From UBA5239 sp040394635 (GTDB lineage: Bacteria; Verrucomicrobiota; Lentisphaeria; Victivallales; Victivallaceae): a stretch of 64,000 nt of DNA. The position numbers were made by a program, and so were the translations under genes. Each line of letters opens with the position of its first letter. Position 1 is the stretch's first letter. Of the stretch, positions 53,138 through 62,236 are shown piece after piece. Where the stretch lies: the NCBI GenBank assembly GCA_040394635.1, contig JBEBRW010000005.1, positions 67,302-131,301 of the forward strand. Reading direction: 5' to 3'. The notes beneath the pieces are model-generated. The model searched no databases and was not told where the DNA came from. It was given only the letters and a program-made list of their open reading frames with translations.

Positions 53138-55702
53138 ATGTTTAATATCCAATTGTATAGTGTGGCTCCGAAGGTTCCGAAAGAATTGAAGTTTCTGGAA
53201 GAATTGTCCTATGATCTGTGGTGGTGCTGGCATCGGGGTGCCCTTGAACTCTTCCGCAAAATCGATATTTCGCTCTGGCGTCAGGTGCATGGCAATACCC
53301 GCCAGCTGCTGAGCCTGATTCCCCAGTCCCGCTTCGCGGAACTGCTCAAGGACGAGGGATATATGCGGATGCTGCAGATGGTGGAAAATGAATACCGCCT
53401 TGAAGTCACCGACGTCCTCAAGCATAAAACCATGGCCGACCGCAAAATCGCTTATTTCTCGCTCGAATACGGCCTGCACGAAAGTGTCCGGCTGTACTCC
53501 GGCGGTCTCGGACTGCTGGCGGGCGACCACCTGAAGGCGGCGTCCGGGCTGAAAATTCCGCTGGTTGCCGTGGGGCTGCTCTACCGCGAAGGATATTTCA
53601 AGCAGACGCTGGACCGCACCGGCTGGCAGGTCGAGCGCTATCCGCAGAACGAAATCAACCATATGCCGTTGACCCGTGTCACCGTAGGGGATACCAACGA
53701 GGAAATGTTTGTCAAGGTCCAGATGCTCGAACAGGAAGTCGTGGCATCGGTCTGGAAAATGGAAGTGGGCTGTGTGACGCTGATCCTGCTGGATACCGAA
53801 ATTCCGCAGAATCCGCCGGAATACCGCGGCATTTGCGGGCGTCTTTATTGCGCGGACCGCACCCAGCGGCTGCAGCAGGAGCTCCTGCTCGGCATCGGCG
53901 GCTTCAAGGTGCTGACCCAGATGGGAATGGAACCGGCGGTCTGCCATATGAACGAAGGCCACGCGGCGTTTCTCTCGCTGGCGCGTATCGCATATCTGGT
54001 CAATGAAAAGGGCCTTGACGTCAATACCGCGCTGGAAGTCGTCTGGCGCACGAATATTTTCACCACGCACACTCCGGTGCCCGCCGGCAACGAAGCCTTC
54101 GACACCGAGCTGGTGCGTCCGTACTTGGATGCGTTGAAAAACGAAACCAAACTGGACACCAACCGGATCATCAGCTGGGCCGTCGGCGCCGGCAATCCCA
54201 ATCCGCGCGAATTCAGCATGACGGTGCTCGGACTGCGCATGGCCAACTACAGCAACGGCGTGAGCCGCCTCCACGGCGAAGTCGCCCGGGCGATGTGGAA
54301 CCGCCTCTGGCCGACCCGTCCGCAGGACGAAGTGCCGATCACGCACGTGACCAACGGCGTCCATATCAAGTCGTGGGTTTCGAATTACAATGCGAACGTG
54401 TACAATACTTATCTCGGTTCCAATTGGGCCGTGAATCCCGATACCGCCCAGTTGTGCGAAGGCATTTCGCTGATTCCGGACGAAGAACTGTGGATCAGCC
54501 ATGAACTCAGCCGCCACTCGCTGGTGCGCCATGCCCGCCGCAATATTCAGAATCAGATCCGCAACCGCGGCGGCGCATTCTTCGACACGGTCGAATCCCC
54601 GTCGAAAAACGCGCTCGATCCCGATATCCTGACCATCGGTTTCGCCCGGCGCTTCGCCACTTACAAACGCGCCAATCTGCTGTTCCGCGACCCGGCCCGG
54701 CTGGAAGCGCTGATCTGTAACACCCAGCGTCCGGTCCAGTTCGTTTTTGCCGGCAAGGCGCACCCCGCCGACGAGCCCGGCCATGAGCTGATCCGCCAGG
54801 TACTGCAGTTCGCCCAGCGTCCCGCGGTGCGCAACCGCATCGTGTTCCTCGAGGATTACGACATCGGCGTGGCGCGTTTCATGGTCCAGGGTGTCGACGT
54901 GTGGTTGAACACTCCCCGCCGCCCGCAGGAGGCCAGCGGTACTTCCGGCATGAAGGCCGCCATCAACGGCGTGCTGCACTGCAGCATTCTGGACGGCTGG
55001 TGGGTCGAGGGCTACGAGTACGATCCGCAGTCCGGATGGGCCATCCCCAGCGATGAGGACAGCCCCAACACCGACGAAGCGGACGCCAACGAATCGGCCG
55101 CTCTCTTCAACCTGCTGGAAAATGAAATCGTTCCCTGCTTCTACGACCGCTCCGAGGGCGATATCCCGCTGCGCTGGGTCAAGATGATGAAGCACTCGAT
55201 CAGCATGAGCCTGAGCCACTTCTCCAGCACCCGCATGGTGGAGGAATACAACAAGCGTTTCTACCAGCCGGCAGTCTCGTCCTACGAGGGGCTGATGAAG
55301 AAAAACGCGGCCCTGGCCTCAAAGCTGGTGGCCGACAAGGATCGCCTGGTCCATAGTTTCCCGAAGATTCACCTCGAACAGCCCCACACCGGCTGCGATT
55401 TGAATTCGATTCACACCGGAGATTCCTTCGATGTCTCGATGAAGGTGTATCTGGCGGAACTCACCCCGGCGGAAGTCGATGTGGAAATCTACTTCGGCCC
55501 GGTCGACCCGCACAACAATATTACCCACAGTAATTTTGTGATGATGAAGAATTTCGAAGATCTCGGCGGCGGCAACTTCATGTACCACCATACCCTGGTC
55601 TGCGAAACTCCGGGGCGCTTCGGCATGACCGGACGCATCACCCCCAGCGGTAGCGACTGGCTGCACAGCATTCCCGGTTTCATGCGCTGGTCCGAACAGT
55701 AA
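53138..55702 (+). CDS. glgP: Alpha-glucan (glycogen/maltodextrin) phosphorylase
   Basis: An 854-residue PLP-dependent phosphorylase that releases glucose-1-phosphate from alpha-1,4-glucans. The short-type family start is present (FLEELSYDLWWCWHRGALELFRKID, the N-terminal domain typical of ~850-residue bacterial enzymes). The active-site region has YSGGLGLLAGDHLKAASGLKIPLV and HMNEGHAAF. The PLP lysine is in EASGTSGMKAAINGVL, near residue 605. AGAAGGGA precedes the ATG. The C-terminal ~100 residues form an extra E-set-like part. The CBM48 protein encoded just upstream probably helps it or its substrate. A terminator follows. Confidence 0.93.
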   Translation: MFNIQLYSVAPKVPKELKFLEELSYDLWWCWHRGALELFRKIDISLWRQVHGNTRQLLSLIPQSRFAELLKDEGYMRMLQMVENEYRLEVTDVLKHKTMADRKIAYFSLEYGLHESVRLYSGGLGLLAGDHLKAASGLKIPLVAVGLLYREGYFKQTLDRTGWQVERYPQNEINHMPLTRVTVGDTNEEMFVKVQMLEQEVVASVWKMEVGCVTLILLDTEIPQNPPEYRGICGRLYCADRTQRLQQELLLGIGGFKVLTQMGMEPAVCHMNEGHAAFLSLARIAYLVNEKGLDVNTALEVVWRTNIFTTHTPVPAGNEAFDTELVRPYLDALKNETKLDTNRIISWAVGAGNPNPREFSMTVLGLRMANYSNGVSRLHGEVARAMWNRLWPTRPQDEVPITHVTNGVHIKSWVSNYNANVYNTYLGSNWAVNPDTAQLCEGISLIPDEELWISHELSRHSLVRHARRNIQNQIRNRGGAFFDTVESPSKNALDPDILTIGFARRFATYKRANLLFRDPARLEALICNTQRPVQFVFAGKAHPADEPGHELIRQVLQFAQRPAVRNRIVFLEDYDIGVARFMVQGVDVWLNTPRRPQEASGTSGMKAAINGVLHCSILDGWWVEGYEYDPQSGWAIPSDEDSPNTDEADANESAALFNLLENEIVPCFYDRSEGDIPLRWVKMMKHSISMSLSHFSSTRMVEEYNKRFYQPAVSSYEGLMKKNAALASKLVADKDRLVHSFPKIHLEQPHTGCDLNSIHTGDSFDVSMKVYLAELTPAEVDVEIYFGPVDPHNNITHSNFVMMKNFEDLGGGNFMYHHTLVCETPGRFGMTGRITPSGSDWLHSIPGFMRWSEQ

Positions 55703-55721
55703 TAAACCGTATTATGACTCC

Positions 55722-55752
55722 AAGGCGGCCGCAAAAACGGTCGCCTTTTTTT
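55722..55752 (+). terminator. Intrinsic terminator after glgP
   Basis: AAGGCGGCCG (55722-55731) pairs with CGGTCGCCTT (55738-55747, one G-U), 6-nt loop, ending in T7. Confidence 0.9.
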
Positions 55753-55792
55753 CGCTTGATATAAGGTCACAATATAAAAAGAGAAATTCGGT

Positions 55793-57193
55793 ATGGGAAA
55801 TAAATTGCTGAAGTATTCGGTGCTGTTGATGCTGGTATGTCTGTGTGTCGGAGTAACCGGCGCGCAGGGGCGCTCCAAACATGCGAAGAAGGGGGATACC
55901 CAGAACTTCACGGTGCCGCTGGATAAACTCTCGAGTGGCGATGCCGAGCTGGAAATGATCTATGTGGAGGCCGGCACCTTCACTCACGGCAGTCCGGATG
56001 ATGAAAAGGGCCGTAAGGAACTCAGCGAGGCCCGGTTCAAGGTCAAAATCACCGAGCCCTTCTGGATCGGCCGCTACGAAATCACCCAGGCGCAGTGGCA
56101 GAACGTAATGGGCAAGGAGATCGAATACTACGCCACCAAAGATAAACAGCTCAAGCCGATCAAGGGCAACAACGTCCCCATGACCTGTATCACCTGGGAC
56201 GAGGCCCTGGATTTCTGCAATACCCTGACCGCCCGCGAACGCGAAGCGAACCGCCTGCAGGAAGGATACCGTTATTCGCTGCCCTACGACGTGCAATGGG
56301 AATTCGCGGCCAAAGGCGGAAACCGCAGCAAGGGCTATCTTTTCAGCGGTTCCAATACCATTGCCGCCGTGGCCCGCCACAAAATTCCCATCGGTGCCGT
56401 GGGCAACCGCGAACCCAATGAACTCGGCATTCAGGACATGACCGGCAACGTGGCCGAAATGACACTGGACAAAGTATTCGGCCCCAGCGGCGCGAAACTC
56501 CAGCCGCCCGGCGAAGTCAACGAAGATCCCGCCGGCATAGCAGACGGCACGAATATCAACAGCCGCGGCGGCTCCGCCTCGTCGTCACCGGAAAATTCCC
56601 GGGTTTCCGCCTCATCCAACGTCGCCGACCGGCGCACCCGTCAGGCTTCGCTCGGTTTCCGGATCGTCCTGTGCAAAGCCTGGCCGGGCGACCCCGAAGT
56701 CCGCCCGAAAGTCAGCGACAACGACGAGAAACTCCTGACCGCCTGCGAAGCGGGTGATGGAAAAGCGATCGAGTCCGCGCTCACCGCCGGGGCCGACGTC
56801 AACATCCAGGATGGTTCCGGCGCAGGCAATACCCCCCTGCTGCTCCTCTGCAAGCGAAAAAAGGAAGAGGAAAAACTGGTCATCGCCCTGATTTCCAAAG
56901 GCGCCGACGTCAACAAAACCTCCATCGACGGTTATACCCCGCTGCATTACGCCGCGGAAAACAAGCACGAAAAACTGGTGGAGCTCCTGTTGAAAAAAGG
57001 CGCGGATGCGAACGCCGCCACCGATGCCGGGCTCACCCCGCTGCACCTGGCGGCCCAGGCGGACCACGCCGGCATTGTCAAAATCCTGTTGAAAAACGGC
57101 GCCGACATCAACATCGAAACCAAAAAGAAAGTCCTCGCCTACACCATGGCCAAGCGCCCCGAGCTCAAGCGCCTGCTGAAGCCGAAACAGTAA
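55793..57193 (+). CDS. Exported FGE-like (SUMF1) domain fused to ankyrin repeats
   Basis: A 466-residue exported protein (signal NKLLKYSVLLMLVCLCVGVTGA). Residues ~50-300 are a formylglycine-generating-enzyme-like domain: MIYVEAGTFTHGSPDDE, FWIGRYEITQAQWQNVMGKE, YSLPYDVQWEFAAKGG, and GIQDMTGNVAEM, where the usual GNVWEW is changed, then RQASLGFRIVL. The active-site Cys pair of true FGE is not obvious, so it is likely a binding or non-FGE member. Residues ~310-466 hold four ankyrin repeats (DGYTPLHYAAENKHEKLVELLLKKGADANA). An extracellular or periplasmic ankyrin array is uncommon. Not operonic with glgP; a terminator lies between. Confidence 0.8.
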   Translation: MGNKLLKYSVLLMLVCLCVGVTGAQGRSKHAKKGDTQNFTVPLDKLSSGDAELEMIYVEAGTFTHGSPDDEKGRKELSEARFKVKITEPFWIGRYEITQAQWQNVMGKEIEYYATKDKQLKPIKGNNVPMTCITWDEALDFCNTLTAREREANRLQEGYRYSLPYDVQWEFAAKGGNRSKGYLFSGSNTIAAVARHKIPIGAVGNREPNELGIQDMTGNVAEMTLDKVFGPSGAKLQPPGEVNEDPAGIADGTNINSRGGSASSSPENSRVSASSNVADRRTRQASLGFRIVLCKAWPGDPEVRPKVSDNDEKLLTACEAGDGKAIESALTAGADVNIQDGSGAGNTPLLLLCKRKKEEEKLVIALISKGADVNKTSIDGYTPLHYAAENKHEKLVELLLKKGADANAATDAGLTPLHLAAQADHAGIVKILLKNGADINIETKKKVLAYTMAKRPELKRLLKPKQ

Positions 57194-57669
57194 CTATTCA
57201 ATGCGAGGAACTCCGCGGCGCTGGGATTTTTGCGTATTTCCGGAGCTAAATAACCGCAATAACCTATGCATTAATGGTCCGCAATAATATCTCTCAATGT
57301 AATTTATAAAATTTTGGGTTGTCATGGTTACCATGGTTTTGAACTTAACCATTATCATTATTTTGTTTCATACGCAAATATAGGCAAACGGGATTTTGAG
57401 CTTGAGATTAGCTGGTTTTCAGGAATTATTAATAATATTATGCTATGCAGGAGTATCCTCCTGTGGAAATAATTGGCCGGACATGTCATTAATCTGAACG
57501 AAAAAGATTTGAGGCACTTATCTATCGAAGAGCAAAAAATCATTCTGGCGATTCTGATCGAATTTTTGAAATTGGAAGGACAGTCAAAATAATGATCAAC
57601 GATCTTCTCTTTCCATTCTGTTTGCATTTTTCATAAAATCATTTATTGTAAACCCAGGATGACCAAATT
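57194..57669. other. AT-rich intergenic stretch, start of low-GC region
   Basis: No convincing gene. Composition falls sharply here compared with the GC-rich part to the left. One short plus-strand frame (57473-57592, TTG start, 39 residues, ending IEEQKIILAILIEFLKLEG) has protein-like composition but no ribosome-binding site and may be a relic. Confidence 0.4.
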
Positions 57670-58341
57670 ATGAAAGTAACCAGAATGAAATTAAAAATCG
57701 CATTGATTTCGGCAGTGATTATCGTAATTGCCGGAATCATTCTTTTATCTGCATTCAAACTTCCTGCTTCATCGATTGATCTCGACGACTTGCCGGTAAT
57801 TATCGATGAGAGCTTTAACCGACCCGCTGAAGTCAATACGAATCTGACGCTTGAGAAGGGAACATTTCACGACGGAAAATATATCATTCCTCGTGACGGT
57901 GGGGGCATAAAACTGAAATACCCCGGCAATAAGGATCTTGTTTTAGTGGCCAAAGTCTCCGTGAAAGCGGATCCAAACAGCAATAGCTGGATTGATGGTG
58001 TCAATCCGGCAGAAGGGTCTATTATATTTGACGGCGTGGATTTTTATATTAACCTTGAATCTAAAAATACTAGAATCGGCGTTTCATATCATTTGCCGAT
58101 GAAGCCTCATTCGGATGGTTTTTTTGAGCGTATTGAAGCAAAAGAACCGGGCCATATCTTTGAAATGAAAATAATCCGCCAAAATGTGAGAGGCATCAAT
58201 AAATTCACTTACTTCGTGGACGGCATCAGAGTTGGCAGCATACGCGAAGAAAAGATTAATGCGCCGGCCGGTATTTATATCTATCCATTCCACGGCATAT
58301 TGACCGTTGACCATCTCACGCTTTATGAGTTGCCGAGGTAA
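57670..58341 (+). CDS. Membrane-anchored protein with jelly-roll-like domain
   Basis: A 223-residue protein with an N-terminal hydrophobic anchor (LKIALISAVIIVIAGIILLSAF) and an extracytoplasmic beta-rich domain of ~180 residues (IIDESFNRPAEVN, GIKLKYPGNKDLVLVAKVSVKA, FTYFVDGIRVGSIREE, GILTVDHLTLYELP). The pattern resembles concanavalin-like or DUF1080-type sandwiches, which often bind or cleave glycans, but no catalytic residues are identifiable. It lies in the AT-rich region before the tRNA-fragment boundary. Function unknown. Confidence 0.6.
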   Translation: MKVTRMKLKIALISAVIIVIAGIILLSAFKLPASSIDLDDLPVIIDESFNRPAEVNTNLTLEKGTFHDGKYIIPRDGGGIKLKYPGNKDLVLVAKVSVKADPNSNSWIDGVNPAEGSIIFDGVDFYINLESKNTRIGVSYHLPMKPHSDGFFERIEAKEPGHIFEMKIIRQNVRGINKFTYFVDGIRVGSIREEKINAPAGIYIYPFHGILTVDHLTLYELPR

Positions 58342-58552
58342 ACATGAAATTGGTCAAACGGGCAATTTGATATACGACGGCGTAAAAAAATATCATGCTG
58401 ATATTTTCGAACACGATGTGCTCTACGGCTCCGGAGACTACGAAGATCCGCCGGAAATTGCGAATGACCGTGAAGTTACCTGCTACTATATCTGGTATCA
58501 GGATTTAATAGACCCTGATATGTTGATTGGTGAAAATCTGATTTTATCGTAA
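58325..58552 (+). pseudogene. Possible gene remnant overlapping the previous gene
   Basis: A frame of ~75 residues whose second half (YDGVKKYHADIFEHDVLYG, then DREVTCYYIWYQDLIDPD) reads like real protein, acidic and aromatic-rich, but no proper start exists: ATG 58325 lies inside the previous gene in another frame and lacks a ribosome-binding site. It may be the tail of a deleted gene. No family recognised. Confidence 0.3.
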
Positions 58553-58671
58553 TATAGCATGGAATGTATTTTGATTACAAGTATCAATACGGAAATTGTT
58601 GAGTTACACTTGGGGTACGCTTATAGTTACGGAAGCTTGAGGTCATTAAGGATAATAAGAAATAAAAAGAA

Positions 58672-58720
58672 TGGCTGCCCCGCAAGGATTTGAACCTCGA
58701 CAAAATGAACCAGAATCATA
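58672..58720 (-). other. 3' part of a tRNA gene (tRNA-Gln-like), island attachment site
   Basis: On the minus strand the sequence reads from the anticodon arm to CCA: loop TTCTGGT (58115-equivalent position 58115 not used; loop bases 58709-58715), T arm CGAGG TTCAAAT CCTTG (58699-58683), acceptor strand CGGGGCA (58682-58676), discriminator G and CCA (58674-58672). Anticodon CTG and G73 suggest Gln. The 5' half is absent: sequence beyond 58720 does not fold as D arm or acceptor. This is what remains on one side when an element integrates into a tRNA 3' end. Confidence 0.7.
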
Positions 58721-58847
58721 AATTTAAGCTCAAATGATATTGAAAAATAGTAAAAAAATAGTAGTAGAGCCTTGATTTTGAGTATTTGCATATTACAGTA
58801 TTTCATAGACCACATGGTAATAAGCAACTCGAATAAAAGGTGTCCCT

Positions 58848-60134
58848 ATGTCACGAAAAACAGTTCTTCCTAAAGGCGGCGGTAGTGTATTCCCTGTCAA
58901 AGGTGGATTCAAATATCAGTATAAAGACATTGCTGGTGCAGTCCGCAGTAAGATACTGTACGACAAGAACGGTCTGAAAATTATCGATAAAGACGAAGCA
59001 GAGAGGAAAGCAGTTGAACATTACAATGCTCGTATGAAGGAAGAAAACTTCCATACCAAAGCTCAAGCCATTGTAAGAATCGCCGAAGCCAAGAAACTCC
59101 TCTCCAGAAGTGGCATTAAGATCGAAGGCATTTGGGATTGCTACCTTGCCAATCCGACAAGACCAGATAGTGCAGAGGGAACATTACTTTTCTATCGGCG
59201 AGCCTTGGATATATTCATTCCCTGGCTGAATTCAAATTATCCAAATATCAGTGAAATTGACGATATCACAGAGAAGGAAGCCCATAAATTTGCCGAGGAT
59301 TATTGGAAGAAAGGAATATCGGAGCGTACTTACAATGCCAGAATAACCAGCTTAAAGCTGATTTTCAAAACCCTACTTAACGATGATAATCCCTTTAAAA
59401 ACATCCGCCACAAAACCGAAAATAAGCAAAGTCGTTTGGCGTTTACGGTCGAGCAACTCAGATCAATATGGAAAACAATGGACGATCCAAGCTATCACAT
59501 GATCAATAAAGCTGAAATGAGAATGCTTATGATGATGATGCTTTACAGTGGCTGTCGTGGCGAAGATGCTTGCCTTATGCGGTGGAGCAACATTGACATG
59601 GAAAAACGCATTTTGACCTATATCCCCCTAAAAACAGCCAGGAAACGCCCAGTCCCTGTATCAATACCCATTGCGGATTCGCTATTCTCTATACTGAGCG
59701 AAAAATATTCAGCGGAGGTACAACCCGACGATTATATAATCCCCGCCGTCGCTGATCGCTATCAGCGCAATCAAGTCGGTATTTCTCTTGATATTACAAG
59801 ACTCCTGGAAAAAGCAGAAATAAAAACCAAGGAAAAGCCAACAGGCAATCGCCAGAAAGCCATAGTACGCTACTCCATGCACAGCTTCCGTCATACTTTC
59901 TGTACTCTGACTATAAATCAATCCATCCCCATATCCGTGATCCAATCAATAGTAGGACACTCCACCGCCGACATGACCTCCCATTACTCCCACATCTCAA
60001 TGGAATCCAAACAAAAGGCAATAAACGTCCTTCCTGCCATTGAGGAAACCTCGGATAACAAAAAGTATACAGCCCAAAGTCTGAAAAAACTCAAAAAAGA
60101 CGACCTAATCAAAATAATTCTTGAACTTCAATAG
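58848..60134 (+). CDS. Tyrosine recombinase / integrase
   Basis: A 428-residue site-specific recombinase that would catalyse integration and excision of the island. The SAM-like core-binding domain covers roughly residues 95-195. The catalytic set is complete: Arg in YSGCRGEDACLMRW, Lys in PLKTARKRP, His-x-x-Arg in MHSFRHTF, His in VGHSTADM, and Tyr in TSHYSHISME. A basic N-terminus probably binds arm sites. It lies next to a tRNA fragment, the usual target of such integrases. There is no excisionase gene close by. Intact and probably functional. Confidence 0.92.
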   Translation: MSRKTVLPKGGGSVFPVKGGFKYQYKDIAGAVRSKILYDKNGLKIIDKDEAERKAVEHYNARMKEENFHTKAQAIVRIAEAKKLLSRSGIKIEGIWDCYLANPTRPDSAEGTLLFYRRALDIFIPWLNSNYPNISEIDDITEKEAHKFAEDYWKKGISERTYNARITSLKLIFKTLLNDDNPFKNIRHKTENKQSRLAFTVEQLRSIWKTMDDPSYHMINKAEMRMLMMMMLYSGCRGEDACLMRWSNIDMEKRILTYIPLKTARKRPVPVSIPIADSLFSILSEKYSAEVQPDDYIIPAVADRYQRNQVGISLDITRLLEKAEIKTKEKPTGNRQKAIVRYSMHSFRHTFCTLTINQSIPISVIQSIVGHSTADMTSHYSHISMESKQKAINVLPAIEETSDNKKYTAQSLKKLKKDDLIKIILELQ

Positions 60135-60261
60135 ATTATATTATGCAGGAATATTCATATTTGACTTTTAAGATTATTCTTTTCAGGAAACAATTTCCTT
60201 GATTGCTTTTTAGCTTTTGAGTTATATAGTTATTGGATTCTTAATTTAGGAGTGATGGAAA

Positions 60262-62145
60262 ATGAAAGAGCGAATTCCTCAGTTGATTGTTGGCTTTCTT
60301 ATATTAATAGATTCTGTTCTGCTCTTATTTTTCTTATGGGATCTACTTTCTAGCAGTTGGATTCGATTCAGAGATTGGATATATGAAGGAAAAAATCGTA
60401 AAACAGCAATATTAGTTTTAGGGTTTATATCTTTATTGTTATTATTTTTGGTAGTTTTCCTTTTTAAGAAAATATTTGGCAATAGCAACGGTAGTACTAT
60501 TCCTGATACATTGACTGTTCTTCTAATTTCCGTTCCAGTTGCATGGGGGTTGTGGGTTTGGCGCAATGATGACAAACAACAAGATATTGCAAATGATGTT
60601 AAGAATTTGGATATACTAGACAGAGATTCAAGTACAAATCATTTTTTAAAATTTTGTGAAATTGTATGCGACAGCCAAAAACTTCCTGGTGCTAGAGCAG
60701 CGGCTCTTTATGGATTAAATTCTTTTCTGTCGGGCAAGAAAGGGAACGAGTTAAAGTTTATGGCGTGGTCATTTTTACGTGATTTTTCTCGTCAAATCAT
60801 ATATTCTCTAGACATATTTGACGAAACAAGTGAGACTCTAGCTAAGAAACGATGGCTTTCTGATGAAAAAATTGATTCAATAGAAAAGTTGGAAAAGATG
60901 TTGGAACATAACATTAAAAACTATAAAGAATGTCAAGAAGAAATTGAAGAATTCGAATTTAAGAAAGATAGAAATGACTTGGAATTCAACAAGGGTAAAC
61001 TGACTTGGGATGAGTTGATATATATTTGCAAAAAAAATGAATCATTTCTGTGTAAGCAAAAAATTACGATAGAGGAGAATATTGTAAAGAACCATACAGG
61101 GTGGGAACATATCCCAGAAGAAGAAAAACTCTTGTATCTTATCATTACGCATGAAAAAAGAATTCTGCAAAATGAATTATTTTCAGCTTATAAAAAAACG
61201 ATTGAAATGAGCTTTGATAACGATTGGCATGATGACAATTCTACGATCGATAATTTCTATTTCATCCTAGTTGATATATCTCGCTTGGGAAAAACTGATA
61301 AATACACCCAATGCAAATTCATTAAAACAACGCTACATGATATTAAATCTAAGGGAAAAAACTTTCAAAATTGTGATTTTTATATGTCCACATTTAAAAA
61401 TATTAATTTGTCGTCTTATGTATTTGGTAATTCATTTTTTGTAAAATCAAATTGGTTAGATTCCTCTTTTTCAGATTTAACCTTAAATAATGTTACTTTT
61501 ACACGATCGAATTTTGAAAAGATAAATGTCGAAAAGGCATCATTTGAAACAGTGAAATTTCTTTCATCTGAATTTTTAGACTTGAGCGTAAATGAAATAG
61601 AGTCAAAAAATTCACTGTTTTATCAATCCCAATTTCCATACACGATAAAACCTTCGGTGGCAATAAATATAAACTTAATGAATACTCAACTTATTGAAAC
61701 TAGGTTTTCCTCAATATCCTTTTGTCAAATAACTTTTACTAGATTAAATATAGACTCATGTCAGTTTCAAAATGCTTCTTTATCTATATATTCATTTAAA
61801 CGATGTAAATTTATCAATAATACGTTGTTTACTAATTCATTATTCTCAACGGGGGGGTTTGATGACTGTTGTTTGGATTTATGCTCCCTTCGTGAGATTA
61901 TAGGAGAAGTTTCAAAGGAAAATCATATATTTATTAATACAACATTTAAAAATTCATTTGGTCTGTGCTTTAATGCCATATCTGAAGATATACAGATATC
62001 TATCAATGAATCAACCAAAATTGTATTCAGTTGGAATTCACAAGAATCGGTCAAACAAAATGAATCATTAAAAGATAAGGTTGAAAGATTTGCTCAAATA
62101 TCACTTGGAACGGATTATGAAATATGCAATTCAAGAAAATTATAA
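60262..62145 (+). CDS. Membrane protein with C-terminal pentapeptide repeats
   Basis: A 627-residue protein. Three membrane helices lie near residues 8-26, 47-68 and 79-96, followed by a cytoplasmic helical region (~100-340, with CQEEIEEFEFKKDRNDLEF coiled coil) and ~200 residues of pentapeptide-repeat-like sequence (FQNCDFYMSTFKNINLSS, SFSDLTLNNVTFTRSNFEKINVEKASFETVKF), with Phe/Leu every fifth residue. GGAG lies eleven bases before the ATG. Similar membrane-plus-pentapeptide proteins occur in phage-defence islands; the TIR-like gene follows 91 bases on. A two-gene defence unit is an inference. Confidence 0.7.
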   Translation: MKERIPQLIVGFLILIDSVLLLFFLWDLLSSSWIRFRDWIYEGKNRKTAILVLGFISLLLLFLVVFLFKKIFGNSNGSTIPDTLTVLLISVPVAWGLWVWRNDDKQQDIANDVKNLDILDRDSSTNHFLKFCEIVCDSQKLPGARAAALYGLNSFLSGKKGNELKFMAWSFLRDFSRQIIYSLDIFDETSETLAKKRWLSDEKIDSIEKLEKMLEHNIKNYKECQEEIEEFEFKKDRNDLEFNKGKLTWDELIYICKKNESFLCKQKITIEENIVKNHTGWEHIPEEEKLLYLIITHEKRILQNELFSAYKKTIEMSFDNDWHDDNSTIDNFYFILVDISRLGKTDKYTQCKFIKTTLHDIKSKGKNFQNCDFYMSTFKNINLSSYVFGNSFFVKSNWLDSSFSDLTLNNVTFTRSNFEKINVEKASFETVKFLSSEFLDLSVNEIESKNSLFYQSQFPYTIKPSVAININLMNTQLIETRFSSISFCQITFTRLNIDSCQFQNASLSIYSFKRCKFINNTLFTNSLFSTGGFDDCCLDLCSLREIIGEVSKENHIFINTTFKNSFGLCFNAISEDIQISINESTKIVFSWNSQESVKQNESLKDKVERFAQISLGTDYEICNSRKL

Positions 62146-62236
62146 TCACAAAGACGAATATATTATATGGGTTAAAGTAAGCCTTAGAATTTTAGAGAGA
62201 ACGCTTGATTTTGCTGACATAAATATGAGGTAAACA

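Noticed and set aside
53117..55219. A 700-codon open frame on the minus strand over glgP
   Set aside because: Antisense shadow of a clear phosphorylase gene; no start signal and no recognisable motif.
58690..58760. An intact tRNA gene
   Set aside because: Only the anticodon-to-CCA part is present; the sequence beyond 58720 cannot form D arm or acceptor 5' strand.
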